Of a stretch of DNA of 64,000 nt, positions 17,967 to 26,488 are shown piece after piece. Source of the stretch: Dehalococcoidia bacterium (GTDB taxonomy: Bacteria; Chloroflexota; Dehalococcoidia; Lucifugimonadales; Lucifugimonadaceae); contig JAJEGY010000009.1 in assembly GCA_022819585.1 (NCBI GenBank), positions 186,001 through 250,000 on the forward strand, read 5' to 3'. Each line of letters begins with the position of its first letter. The first letter of the stretch is position 1. The notes under the pieces were generated by a model. That model searched no databases. It was not told the DNA's origin and worked only from the letters and a program-made list of their open reading frames with translations. Made by a program: the position numbers and the translations under genes.

Positions 17967-18884
17967 ATGGTTTTGGATTTTGACTTGGAGCTTGAGCGGG
18001 GGGTTAGGGCTGCTGCGTTTGGGTGGCTTGGGTCTCGGGTTTCGGGTGAGGATGGGGTGGTTGATCGGAGTGTGTTGTTGGAGGGGTTTGGGTATCTGGG
18101 GGAGCGGGTGTCGTTGATTAGTCAGCAGGGGATTTTCAAGCCTCGGATTTTGGGTCTGCCGTTGTCGATCACTACGTCTCCGAATAGTCCGTACGATGAT
18201 CGGATGGGTGATGACAAGATGCTTCGCTACAAGTATCGAGGCACAGATCCTTATCATCGGGACAATGTGGGGTTGAGGAAGGTGATGGAACTGGGTTTGC
18301 CGTTGGTTTATTTCCACGGATTGGTGCCGGGGCGATACATGGCGATCTGGCCGGCGTACATCGTTGGCGACTGGATGGGGTCGTTTGAGTTTTCGGTGTC
18401 TTGCGAGGAGGCGGGGTTTGTTGATCCGGCGTTTGGTCTACAGGACGAGGGGGAGCCGTTTGGGGAGTTGAAGAAAGAGTATGTGGCGACGGAGGTGCAG
18501 CGTCGGATACATCAGGGGGTGTTTCGGGAGCGGGTCTTGCGGGCGTATCGGGGTCAGTGCGCGTTTTGTAGCTTGCAGCATCGGGAGTTGCTGGATGCGG
18601 CGCATATCACGCCGGACAGCGCGTTGCACGGGGAGCCGGTTGTGAGCAATGGGATGTCGTTGTGTCGGTTGCACCATGCGGCGTTTGACCGGTTGTTGCT
18701 GGGGGTGCATCCGAGCTATGTGATCCACGTGCGTCGGGATATTTTGGAGGAGGTGGACGGTCCGATGCTGCGGCATGGGTTGCAGGGGTTGGAGGGTCAG
18801 CGGATTTATGTGCCGTCGCGGCGGGTGGAGCGGCCGGATGAGGGGAGGTTGGAGGAGAAGTGGGAGATGTTTTTGGGAGATTGA
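17967..18884 (+). CDS. HNH endonuclease with sulfur-binding-like N-terminal domain (type IV restriction candidate)
   Basis: A 305-residue protein. Residues 180-245 form an HNH nuclease with C198-x2-C201, the AAHI histidine, SNGMSLC and HH. The N-terminal half contains SQQGIFKPR, PLSITTS, YRGTDPYHRDN (90-100) and PGRYMAIWP (121-129). From memory these match the sulfur-binding domain of ScoMcrA-type enzymes, which cut phosphorothioated DNA; this is an inference. An open frame runs back to 17826 through repeat sequence, but family-like protein begins at the ATG at 17967. A TATAAT box ends only 7 bases before this ATG, so the message may be leaderless. First gene of the defence island. Confidence 0.8.
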   Translation: MVLDFDLELERGVRAAAFGWLGSRVSGEDGVVDRSVLLEGFGYLGERVSLISQQGIFKPRILGLPLSITTSPNSPYDDRMGDDKMLRYKYRGTDPYHRDNVGLRKVMELGLPLVYFHGLVPGRYMAIWPAYIVGDWMGSFEFSVSCEEAGFVDPAFGLQDEGEPFGELKKEYVATEVQRRIHQGVFRERVLRAYRGQCAFCSLQHRELLDAAHITPDSALHGEPVVSNGMSLCRLHHAAFDRLLLGVHPSYVIHVRRDILEEVDGPMLRHGLQGLEGQRIYVPSRRVERPDEGRLEEKWEMFLGD

Positions 18885-19224
18885 ACTGGGGTTTTAAGGA
18901 TTCTGAGTGTTGGTTCAAGATTGGCATAAGAATTGATTCAGAGTGATCGGCCTTAGATCAAAGACTTCGCCATCAATAACCATGAACCGAATTGGGATAG
19001 TCTAAACTAACGAACAGATAACGCAAATTGTGGTGGGCGGATTGGATCGCATTCTACTGGACGCCCGATCCCAAGAGCCTGAATCAAGTGAGGAACCTAG
19101 ACCAAACGGATAGCATGAAGAACTTCAGACATCCACGCAGGTGCAGGTGCATAAGCGAGGGTGGAGACCACAAAACAAGGTTTGAGATGCTTAGAGAAGG
19201 CGTCACAAAGATTGGAAGGTCGTA
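18885..19224. other. Intergenic region before the methyltransferase
   Basis: An AT-richer 340-base stretch. A possible 65-codon frame (GTG at 19028) ends on the methyltransferase start as TAATG. It has no family resemblance and no ribosome site, and is left uncalled. The methyltransferase itself has a GGAAGG site at about 19214. No clear promoter or hairpin was identified. Confidence 0.5.
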
Positions 19225-20535
19225 ATGGCAACCCTATCGCGAACACGTGAGAAGCTGCGGACTGCGGTTGATGATCTTCTCGACTTGACCGAGATGGAGG
19301 GGGATATTCGCGAACGCTCGTACCTCGATACGATTTTTGAAGTCAGCGATAAGTACCTCCGACGTAGTTTCACAGCGTCTCAATTGGCTTTTCTCCGCGA
19401 CCAATGTTACTCAAACGTAGCTGGAGACCGCCGCGAGATTATCGAGGGCTTTATCGAAACCTACTACGAAACAGTCAAGTATTTTTTCCAAAACGAGCAT
19501 TCCCACGATGAAGCCTTGGATGCTTTCATTCGGACAGAGCCGCAGCGTGCCAAAATTCTTTGGGGTGATTGTCTGGAGTTTTTGCGGCGCATGAAATCGG
19601 AAAGTATCCAACTCATGGTGACATCCCCTCCTTACTACAACGCGAGGGAATATTCTCAATGGAAGGATATCGACCAATACCTTGCAGATATGGAGAATAT
19701 CATCAGGGAAGCTTACAGAGTTTTAGATAATCATCGCCCGTTCGTTTTCAATGTAGGAGATATTTTCGATAATGATCGGCGACATACACAATCATCTTGG
19801 GGAAAGCGGAGGATTCCACTAGGTGCGTATTTCACAATGATATTCGAGGCCGTCGGGTTTCAGTTCGTTGATGACTTTATTTGGGACTAAGGTGAAGTGC
19901 AATCACAACGTCACAAAAACGGTGCCAATCCATTTCCTTTGTATCAATATCCGGTTAACTGTTACGAGCACATCTTCGTCTTTTACAAACATCGTTTGGA
20001 TCAAACACTGTATCCCTGCCCTGTATGTGGTTGTTTGAAAGTGAACGGAAACGCATATTCCAGTGTAGGTGTCAAGTCTTGGGAGTGCAAGAACCTTGAA
20101 TGTACCGAGCGATCACTAGGCAACAGAGGCAAACGATTTTCGGCACGGACCCAGCTAATGAATCAACTTAAAGACGCTGACAATATGATTGACACTTCGT
20201 TGTTGGATAAATGGCGGAGAGACATTGTGCAATTTTCTCCCGTAATCAAGATCAATGCTAAGGGTCAGAATATCCTAGGACATACTGCACCTTTTCCGAA
20301 AGATATCCCTGCTTATGCAATAAATGCTTTCAGCGGCGTGGGTGAAACCGTTCTGGACCCGTTTGCGGGTAGTTTTACGACTCCAATCGAAGCGATTAAA
20401 CTAGGACGCCGTGGCGTAGGCATAGAGTTAAATAAGGATATGTTTCGTACTGCGATTATTAGGAATATCCAAAATCGATTATCAAATTTGAGTGAGCAGG
20501 GCAGTTGGATGGAGTATGATGCCGACTTCAAATGA
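19225..20535 (+). pseudogene. N6/N4 DNA methyltransferase interrupted by an in-frame TAA
   Basis: One reading frame of 436 codons is split by TAA at 19888-19890. The first part has motif IV TSPPYY (residues 133-138); the second has motif I DPFAGSFTTP followed by GRRGVGIELN. This is the permuted order of beta-class methyltransferases, and neither half alone can be active. A zinc-ribbon-like CPVCGC...C...C lies in the second part. Both sides of the stop read as family sequence (DDFIWD, stop, GEVQSQRHKNG), so a single base change is enough to explain it. It may be a decayed gene, a sequencing error or readthrough. The region is AT-richer than its surroundings, suggesting transfer. A restriction endonuclease gene overlaps the end. 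Confidence 0.8.
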
Positions 20536-21166
20536 TCAAGATAGAGAGAAACGAGTCATCGGACTCTATGGTGAAATGCGCTTGGCGATGGAGTTGCATC
20601 AACAAGGTTGGCAAGTCTATCGCGCTTATATTGATGACAAATTTGACTTTGTAATCATGAAATGCTTTTGCTATATCTGTCAAGAGTACACCAACGCTTT
20701 ACAACGCGAGCGGAGATACAACGGCCGGAATGCCAAAACTGTCACCAATCTGTGTGAAACATGTCACAACGATTCCATTCGTATGTTGGTGAGATTCATT
20801 CAGGTCAAAACATCAGAAGGGGAACCTCGTCCGGTACCGAACGAAAAGGCGTTCAGTTTTCACCCAAAGATACGATACCACTTGGCAGACGGTCGAGTTT
20901 TCTATGCTTGGGTTCAGGTTTGGGATGAAGATAATGTCAATTACTTCATTTTCCGTACTAAAGACGTGGAACGTTTTGACAACATCACACTAGCGACCTA
21001 ACAGATAACCGATAACCAGAAAACAACGCTTAGAATTAGCAAAGACGGAATTGTGTTGAACAGACCGCGCCTCTACGACTATTCAGTGTTTGAAGACGCT
21101 CTGAACAATTTCGCAATCTTCGACGAGTTGAGCGAAGATGAAACCGATTGGGAACCACCCGGATGA
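20519..21166 (+). pseudogene. Type II restriction endonuclease-like protein with in-frame TAA before its C-terminal tail
   Basis: The partner of the methyltransferase. Residues 15-50 and 90-100 resemble a PD-(D/E)xK nuclease: GEMRLAMEL, then DDKFDFVIMK, then RFIQVKTSEG as the QxK version of ExK. A Cys-x2-Cys pair at 51/54 and another at 79/82 form a probable zinc ribbon inserted between the catalytic strands. TAA at 20999-21001 ends the first 160 residues. The same frame stays open for 54 further codons of sensible protein (ISKDGIVLNRPRLYDYSVF, ending DWEPPG), so the original protein was probably about 214 residues. The start has GGAG 4 bases upstream (20511-20514). Whether the short form is active is unknown. 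Confidence 0.7.
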
Positions 21167-21248
21167 GAGTTGCTACGGTTAGTTGCCAGAGCATGTTCAT
21201 TCAGATCTGGATCACGAATCTGTGAAATTATAGCGTGCTGTCAGTTGG

Positions 21249-23918
21249 TTATTGGCTCGATGGTTGTAATGTGTACTTGGTCTGCCTGCGTTGGAAAGCT
21301 TCTTCCCCAGCCTCTACGTGGTGGATAACTAGGCGTCGTTGGTCGAAACTGTCCAACGAACCCGTCGCAACCACGCGGCCGTTGTTGGCGTCGGCTTCTA
21401 GTGCGATTATTTGCTCGGAGTCCGCTGACACCAAAATGTTCGCATTGCGGGTACCAAAAATGCATTGGCGGTCGCCTCTACCCGTTCGAAGAGTGGACAC
21501 TATGCCTCGTTCGATGCTCGGAGCATGTAGCGCGTCCTCGGGCTGGTCAACTAACAATGGGAAATCCCCTTCCGCCAAAGCCACCATCAAAACGACCATA
21601 CATTTCTGGCCGTGCGACAGATCCTCGATGTTGCGGTATTCTCCGTTGTTAATTTTCAATTGAACCTCGATTACATCGTCAACGTCAGTCAATTGCAATT
21701 CGTACAATTTAGACAATCGATTTCGGTCTCGGATCGTGTCCATTAGCTTTGTCAATTTGGAACGGTCTAATCCTGTTATCGAAGCCAATGTGTCGAAATC
21801 TTCCCCCAAAAGCGATTTGACTAAAGGCACGGGATGAGTCTCGTCTGCTAACGCATCCAGGTCATCTGAATACAGGTAAGAACCTTCAGCGATCACCTCG
21901 AGAGCATCTCTCAACGGTCCCGAATTTGCTTGACTGCGCACCTTTAAACGGATTTCATGATCCAATTTTTCCGTGAGTTCGGCGGCTTTCTCAGTACGTT
22001 TACAGTTGATGGCGTTGCGATTTAGCTGTAACACATCTAATAGTTGCTCGCGTTTCTGAATCAACTCTCTCAACCTAGGCCTGATGACTGTTCGCAGGTT
22101 ATGTCGAATATTCTCCAGATCGGTAACTCGTTCCCGCAATTCCTTCCTGCGCTCAGACAAAGTGGCAACACCTTCAACGTCCGGGTCTAGGCTATCGAGA
22201 AGAGCGCGATATTCTGCATCGGCAACGTCAAATTTTCCGCTCCATTCGCCACGAACTGATTTGAGTTTTTGTTTTAATTGCTTCAAACTGTTGAATACTT
22301 CGTCCTCGGCGGCTGTGACGGATTCGACCCAGGTTTTATACAGAGTTTTTATTTCGCAAAGGAGGTCCGCGTTGGGTAAGGATTTGAAATCTTCGGGCCA
22401 CGAGATATCAGGTTTCAATTTCCCAAACGATGTGGTGATACTCTTGCTGATGATGTCAACCTTTGAGTCAACGGCATCGATAACCCTTTTCTCTTCATAC
22501 CAATGTTCGTGTGCAGGTATTCTCGGGTCTTCAAATAACTTGTCAATTTCTCCAACCTCGTCAACTAGCGCTGGAAGTTCTGTTAATTGGTCTAAAGCGG
22601 CCTTTTCGTTCTGTTCCTCAGCGAGAATCGCTGCTGAATTTTCCCTTAACGCGGTTTTGGCCTGGCGAATCTCCTCATGTTCTCCGAGAGAGTCGATCAG
22701 GTCGTCAGTGAGAGATAACCTCACTTCCGATTCGCGTGCGAATTCGATGATCTCGCTTTGGCTAAAGCACTTGAAAGGAAAGAACCTCTGTAGATCTACA
22801 CCGTCAATTGGATACAACATGTCATTGGACACTCGTCGCACGAGTGGTTTACCTGGTGATCGTGCCCATGCGCGTTCAACGAGGTAATGCGTACCGCCTT
22901 TTCTCACAAGTACGTGAACTGAATTCAATTCTCGAAGTTGGTGTTGCAAAAGACTCTCCACCTCTGAACGTATTTTCTCGACTCTTGGTTGTTGGTCAAG
23001 TGCAAATCTGAGAAGCTCAATGGCTGCTGATTTTCCGCTTCCGGTGTCGCCAATTAAGCAACTCACGTTGTCGTTGAATCGGATGGTTTGCCCGTCGAAG
23101 AATCCGCCAGAAGTCCACATGCCGACGATGACGTTCTCTGGAGATCGTGACTGATCGCCGTCCAGTCGTACACGGATGTCTGGATCGATCAGCGCTAATT
23201 TCAACCCGGACAACGATCGTTCGCCCATTTTCAGGAACGTGAACCGATTTCCGATTCCATCAATCGTGTGGTTGTCGGCGTCATCGGCCCATGAATCCGA
23301 GGATTGTATGCATGGTAATCGCCGTTCGAAATTAGAGCCTTTGCCATACTGATAAACTTCTCTTTCAGACTGATCTTTTATCTCGAGAGCCCGGAGATTT
23401 CGAGAATTGAACGCACGTTGGCGCTCGACATTTACAGCGATCACTCTCAAGAACCCTTTGTCGCCGTTCACATGGGCAGCCACGGCAATTCCCTCGTGCT
23501 GTGCGATGGCATCTGACACTCCCGCGATTCCTTTACTCGTGGCCGCTTCGGTTGAACCGAAATCTGACCGGTCGATACCGACAGAGATGAGAAGGTCTTC
23601 TATGTCAGATGAAGGAACTTGATTGTCGAAAAGCGCTAGCAGATGCCCTTGAGGTGTGGAGATTTCCACTCCGGGGAAAACAGTGAGTGGAGTTCCTTCA
23701 GCTGCTTGGACCATCGCGTCGCACCACTCTGCGGTATTGTGATCAGTGATGGCTATGGCATCGAGGCCTTTCTGTAATGCGGCTGCCACTATATCATCAG
23801 GTGTTGCAGATTTATATTCTTCGCTAACATCTGGAGATGCTGGCGTGTGGACGTGAAGATCCGCTTTCAGCCAATTGGCGCCGTTGGGAAGGTTGAGGAC
23901 TTCGTTTGTCGAAGGCAT
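21249..23918 (-). CDS. PHP-domain plus SMC-like AAA ATPase (TrlF/Ppl-type defence protein)
   Basis: An 889-residue protein. Residues about 18-110 are a PHP phosphoesterase: ADLHVHTPASPD for metal binding, then AIAITDHNT and VFPGVEIST. Near residue 290 comes the Walker A motif GDTGSGKSA. A long helical coiled coil (about 420-760) follows. The ATPase signature DLSHGQKCMVVLMVAL and Walker B region PLLVDQPEDALHAP lie near the C-terminus. This architecture is annotated as TrlF-family AAA-like ATPase and corresponds to the single-gene Ppl defence system described in defence-island surveys; I rely on memory for this. The ATPase probably controls cleavage or dephosphorylation by the PHP domain. It converges on the restriction genes, completing the island. 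Confidence 0.88.
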   Translation of the reverse strand: MPSTNEVLNLPNGANWLKADLHVHTPASPDVSEEYKSATPDDIVAAALQKGLDAIAITDHNTAEWCDAMVQAAEGTPLTVFPGVEISTPQGHLLALFDNQVPSSDIEDLLISVGIDRSDFGSTEAATSKGIAGVSDAIAQHEGIAVAAHVNGDKGFLRVIAVNVERQRAFNSRNLRALEIKDQSEREVYQYGKGSNFERRLPCIQSSDSWADDADNHTIDGIGNRFTFLKMGERSLSGLKLALIDPDIRVRLDGDQSRSPENVIVGMWTSGGFFDGQTIRFNDNVSCLIGDTGSGKSAAIELLRFALDQQPRVEKIRSEVESLLQHQLRELNSVHVLVRKGGTHYLVERAWARSPGKPLVRRVSNDMLYPIDGVDLQRFFPFKCFSQSEIIEFARESEVRLSLTDDLIDSLGEHEEIRQAKTALRENSAAILAEEQNEKAALDQLTELPALVDEVGEIDKLFEDPRIPAHEHWYEEKRVIDAVDSKVDIISKSITTSFGKLKPDISWPEDFKSLPNADLLCEIKTLYKTWVESVTAAEDEVFNSLKQLKQKLKSVRGEWSGKFDVADAEYRALLDSLDPDVEGVATLSERRKELRERVTDLENIRHNLRTVIRPRLRELIQKREQLLDVLQLNRNAINCKRTEKAAELTEKLDHEIRLKVRSQANSGPLRDALEVIAEGSYLYSDDLDALADETHPVPLVKSLLGEDFDTLASITGLDRSKLTKLMDTIRDRNRLSKLYELQLTDVDDVIEVQLKINNGEYRNIEDLSHGQKCMVVLMVALAEGDFPLLVDQPEDALHAPSIERGIVSTLRTGRGDRQCIFGTRNANILVSADSEQIIALEADANNGRVVATGSLDSFDQRRLVIHHVEAGEEAFQRRQTKYTLQPSSQ

Positions 23919-24162
23919 GGCAGGTTATAGACTCCTTTCAAATCAATCGGACGAGTTATCAGCACATCTCTAGCCAGCGGTTTTGCGTTGCACGCGCTTA
24001 GGAACAATGCTAGTAAAAACCTCCGCCCAACTCCTCTTTCTGTATTTCCACATCGTCCCACACGAACGTTTTTGGTATTTAGCGACAAATAGCTCTGCGA
24101 AAAGAGGTTGTGGTCCCGCCTCTCCTCCTGACCGCCTCTCTGGATGAACGGTTCCGTCCGCT

Positions 24163-24187
24163 GAATCGCCCGCCTTCGCAGGAATAA
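24163..24187. repeat. Degenerate copy of the ATTCCCGCG palindrome
   Basis: CCCGCCTTCGCAGGAATAACG is a decayed version of the full palindrome at 59107-59131. It lies just downstream of the dehydratase stop codon. Confidence 0.45.
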
Positions 24188-24189
24188 CG

Positions 24190-25320
24190 TTAATTGATTA
24201 AGGATTTGTTGGGGCCGGCGGCTATGTAGTCGGGGTTTAGTTCGTGGCCTATGCCTGGGGTTTCGGGGACGTGGTAGAAGCCGTTGCGGACATCGAGAGG
24301 GGGTGTTAGGGCGGTGTTGTAGTGGGCTAGTTCGGAATAGGCGATTTCTAGTCGGTAGAAGTTGGGGGTGGACATCATGACTTGTGCTCCGGCGGCCATT
24401 GTGATGGGTCCGGTGGCATCGTGGGGTGAGACGGGGATGTAGTATGCCTCGGCCATCGTCGCTATCTTGCGCATTTCGGAGATGCCGCCGCAGCGGACGA
24501 TGTCGGGCATGATGTAGTTTGCGAGTTGTTTGTCGAGGATGGGTCGGAAGTCCCAGCGTGTGACGAGTCTTTCGCCGACGCAGATGGGCATGGGGACTTG
24601 CTCTTTGACGAGGGCTAGTGCGTCGTGGTTTTCGGGAGGGACGGGTTCTTCGAGCCATCCGATGTCGAACTCTCCGAGTGCTTTTCCGACTCTGACGGCG
24701 GCGGCGACGTCGTAGCGTCCGTGGAGGTCGATGAGGATTTCGATGTCGGGACCGACGGCGTTGCGTACGGCGCGGGTGATTTCGACGCCTTTTCTGAGGC
24801 CGGTGGGCGAGATGTTGTGTCCGTGCTGGAGGGGCGAGACGTCGTCGAAGTGGAAGAAGGGGTCCATCTTTAGTGCGGTGTGTCCTTCGGCGATGGTCTC
24901 GAATGCGGCGCGGGCGTATGCTTCGGGGGTCTGCTCTTTGGGCATCCATCCATTGGAGTAGAGGCGTAGGTTGTCTCGGAATTTTCCGCCGAGGAGTTCG
25001 TAGATGGGGAGTCCGAGGCGCTTGCCTTTGATGTCCCAGAGTGCGATGTCGACGGCGGAGATGAGAGCGGATCCGAAGCCTCGGTTTCCGGTGGAGTTTA
25101 GTTCGGAGAATAGGCGTGTCCAGATGTAGTCGATGCGTGAGGAGTCTTCGCCGATGAGGAGGTCGCCGAGGTGTGGGATGGCCTTGTGGATCATGTGGGC
25201 GACGATGCCGCCTTGGGCCTGTCCGAGTCCGGTGATGCCTTCGTCGGTTTCGATGGTTATGAAGACCCAGGGGTAGCGGGTTCCGTAGCCGATGTGGGAG
25301 TTAATGGCGGTGATTTTCAT
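24190..25320 (-). CDS. Enolase-superfamily sugar-acid dehydratase (mandelate racemase group)
   Basis: A 376-residue mandelate racemase/galactonate dehydratase-like enzyme that should dehydrate an acid sugar to a 2-keto-3-deoxy acid. Visible landmarks are the DIALWDIKGKRLGLPIYELLGG cap, KMDPF near the second strand, the metal ligands in LIDLHGRY, WLEEPV and GERL, and the SPHDATGPI loop where relatives carry the catalytic His-Asp pair. ATG start. It belongs with the second dehydratase, the KDG kinase and the KDPG aldolase further right. The exact substrate is unknown; galactonate- or gluconate-type acids are likely. Confidence 0.88.
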   Translation of the reverse strand: MKITAINSHIGYGTRYPWVFITIETDEGITGLGQAQGGIVAHMIHKAIPHLGDLLIGEDSSRIDYIWTRLFSELNSTGNRGFGSALISAVDIALWDIKGKRLGLPIYELLGGKFRDNLRLYSNGWMPKEQTPEAYARAAFETIAEGHTALKMDPFFHFDDVSPLQHGHNISPTGLRKGVEITRAVRNAVGPDIEILIDLHGRYDVAAAVRVGKALGEFDIGWLEEPVPPENHDALALVKEQVPMPICVGERLVTRWDFRPILDKQLANYIMPDIVRCGGISEMRKIATMAEAYYIPVSPHDATGPITMAAGAQVMMSTPNFYRLEIAYSELAHYNTALTPPLDVRNGFYHVPETPGIGHELNPDYIAAGPNKSLIN

Positions 25321-25361
25321 AAGAACTAGGATATGAATGATTTGGTAATGATGGGAAGGAT

Positions 25362-25440
25362 GGCCCCGCCTCTTCCCCGTGCCCTCACCCTGGCCCTCTC
25401 CCGTCCAACGGGAGAGGGGATATTTCTCCGCCCTTTCGCT
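25362..25440. repeat. Dispersed palindromic repeat, copy B
   Basis: CCCTCTCCCGT-CCA-ACGGGAGAGGG at 25394-25418, inside the usual C/T-rich arm (GCCCTCACCCTGG). Compared with copies A and C, the innermost stem pair changes from C-G to T-A with pairing kept. It lies at the 3' side of the VLRF1 gene. Confidence 0.85.
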
Positions 25441-25485
25441 TGCCTGGGCATCCCCTGCGGTCTTGCTGCGTTAGTCCTTTGTCAT

Positions 25486-26355
25486 CTAGGGAGAAGGCGA
25501 TGCAAGCTCGTAGATGGTGGAGGACCAGGCTTGTCTGACGGCGTCTTTTAGGGCGTTGCGGTTTGGGCGTAGTGTGTTTAGGCGGCGTTGGAGGATGCGG
25601 TCGGCTAGGTTGTTTGGGAGGGTTGCTCGTTGGAGGAATTGGTTGATTACGTGTTTGTCTCCGCCGAAGACTAGGTGGTCGATTTTGTGGGCGTAGGCGG
25701 AGAAGCGTTCTTGGGCCAGGACTGCTGATTTGTCGAAGAATTCGCGTGCCCATTTTTCTCGGGATCGTTTGAAGCGGTTGGCGGATTGTCCTCCTGCTCG
25801 GTGTTTGTTGGGTACCCAGCGGGTCTCGGTTTTGGTGAGGACCAGGGTTTCGTCGTGGGCGATGGCGATGGCTACGTATCCGTAGCGGATGAGGATGATG
25901 GCGATGTGGAGGGGTGGGTTAATGGATTGGATTAGGGTTTCGCGGTCGGTGGTTTCGGTCTCGATTTTGATGGGAAATGGGGGTGCTATGGCTAGTCGAG
26001 GTTGGTACGGGGTGTTTTCGGTTTTTGTGTATAAGAATGCTAGTCCTGTGGGTGAGTTTGAAGCGGATTTTGGTAGCCAGGACCAGTTGGTGGTTGATTG
26101 GGGCGCCCCTCCCTTTTGTCCGCCCCGGTCACCCTCACCCTGACCCTCTCCCGCCAAGCGGGAGAGGGGATTTCCCTTGCTCCTCCCTTCCGCGTCTGGC
26201 CGGTATTGCAGGGGGCTCCGAGAGGAGGAAAGGGAATTTGGTGGGACGAGTTTGAAGATGTAGTTGTTGGGGGAGTCGGTTTCTAGGCGTTGGAGCATGG
26301 ACATCATGCCGCGGGAGGAGACGGTGCGGGGAGGCAGGATGTCGGAGGCTAGCAT
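25486..26355 (-). CDS. VLRF1-type peptidyl-tRNA hydrolase / ribosome rescue factor with in-frame repeat insertion
   Basis: Vms1-like release factor 1 proteins release stalled peptides from ribosomes or peptidyl-tRNA. The diagnostic loop is visible here as KHRAGGQSANRFKRSREKW, with GGQ as in release factors. It is preceded by IRYGYVAIAIAHDETLVLTKT and followed by DHLVFGGDKHVINQFL. The N-terminal part has an odd stretch of about 45 residues (roughly 43-87, reading SRLAGEGQGEGDRGGQKGG) encoded by palindromic repeat copy C. This stretch separates IFKLVPPN from the normal-looking STTNWSWLPKSASNSPTGLA. The gene remains in frame across it. ATG start. 289 residues with the insertion, about 245 without. 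Confidence 0.8.
   Translation of the reverse strand: MLASDILPPRTVSSRGMMSMLQRLETDSPNNYIFKLVPPNSLSSSRSPLQYRPDAEGRSKGNPLSRLAGEGQGEGDRGGQKGGAPQSTTNWSWLPKSASNSPTGLAFLYTKTENTPYQPRLAIAPPFPIKIETETTDRETLIQSINPPLHIAIILIRYGYVAIAIAHDETLVLTKTETRWVPNKHRAGGQSANRFKRSREKWAREFFDKSAVLAQERFSAYAHKIDHLVFGGDKHVINQFLQRATLPNNLADRILQRRLNTLRPNRNALKDAVRQAWSSTIYELASPSP
26105..26230. repeat. Dispersed palindromic repeat, copy C, inside the VLRF1 gene
   Basis: CCCTCTCCCGC-CAA-GCGGGAGAGGG at 26144-26168 with the same GTCCGCCCCGGTCACCCTC arm as copy A. The whole copy lies in the coding sequence and keeps the frame, adding about 45 low-complexity residues. Confidence 0.85.
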
Positions 26356-26399
26356 GTCTGAACTGTGATTACGCTGATTTTAGTGGTGGGGTATGATTG

Positions 26400-26485
26400 C
26401 CCTTCCGCACCCCGGGCATCCCCCGCTCGACGGCGTTGCGAGCGCCGTCGAGCGCCCCCTTACGCTGACGCGAAGGGGGCGATGG
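26400..26485. repeat. Paired GC-rich hairpins between VLRF1 and the second dehydratase
   Basis: Two strong stem-loops: CGACGGCG...CGCCGTCG around 26428-26451 and GCCCCCTT...AAGGGGGC around 26453-26481. They follow the dehydratase stop on the minus strand and could end transcription, although no T-run is present. They resemble the hairpins at 43120-43195 in style. Confidence 0.5.
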
Positions 26486-26488
26486 CGT

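Noticed and set aside
19888-21001. Reassigned TAA codon in the restriction-modification genes
   Set aside because: Other genes in the window use TAA as a normal stop; two nonsense mutations in a decaying pair are simpler.
23867-24949. 360-codon frame overlapping the dehydratase
   Set aside because: Arg-rich shadow of the enolase-superfamily gene in another frame.
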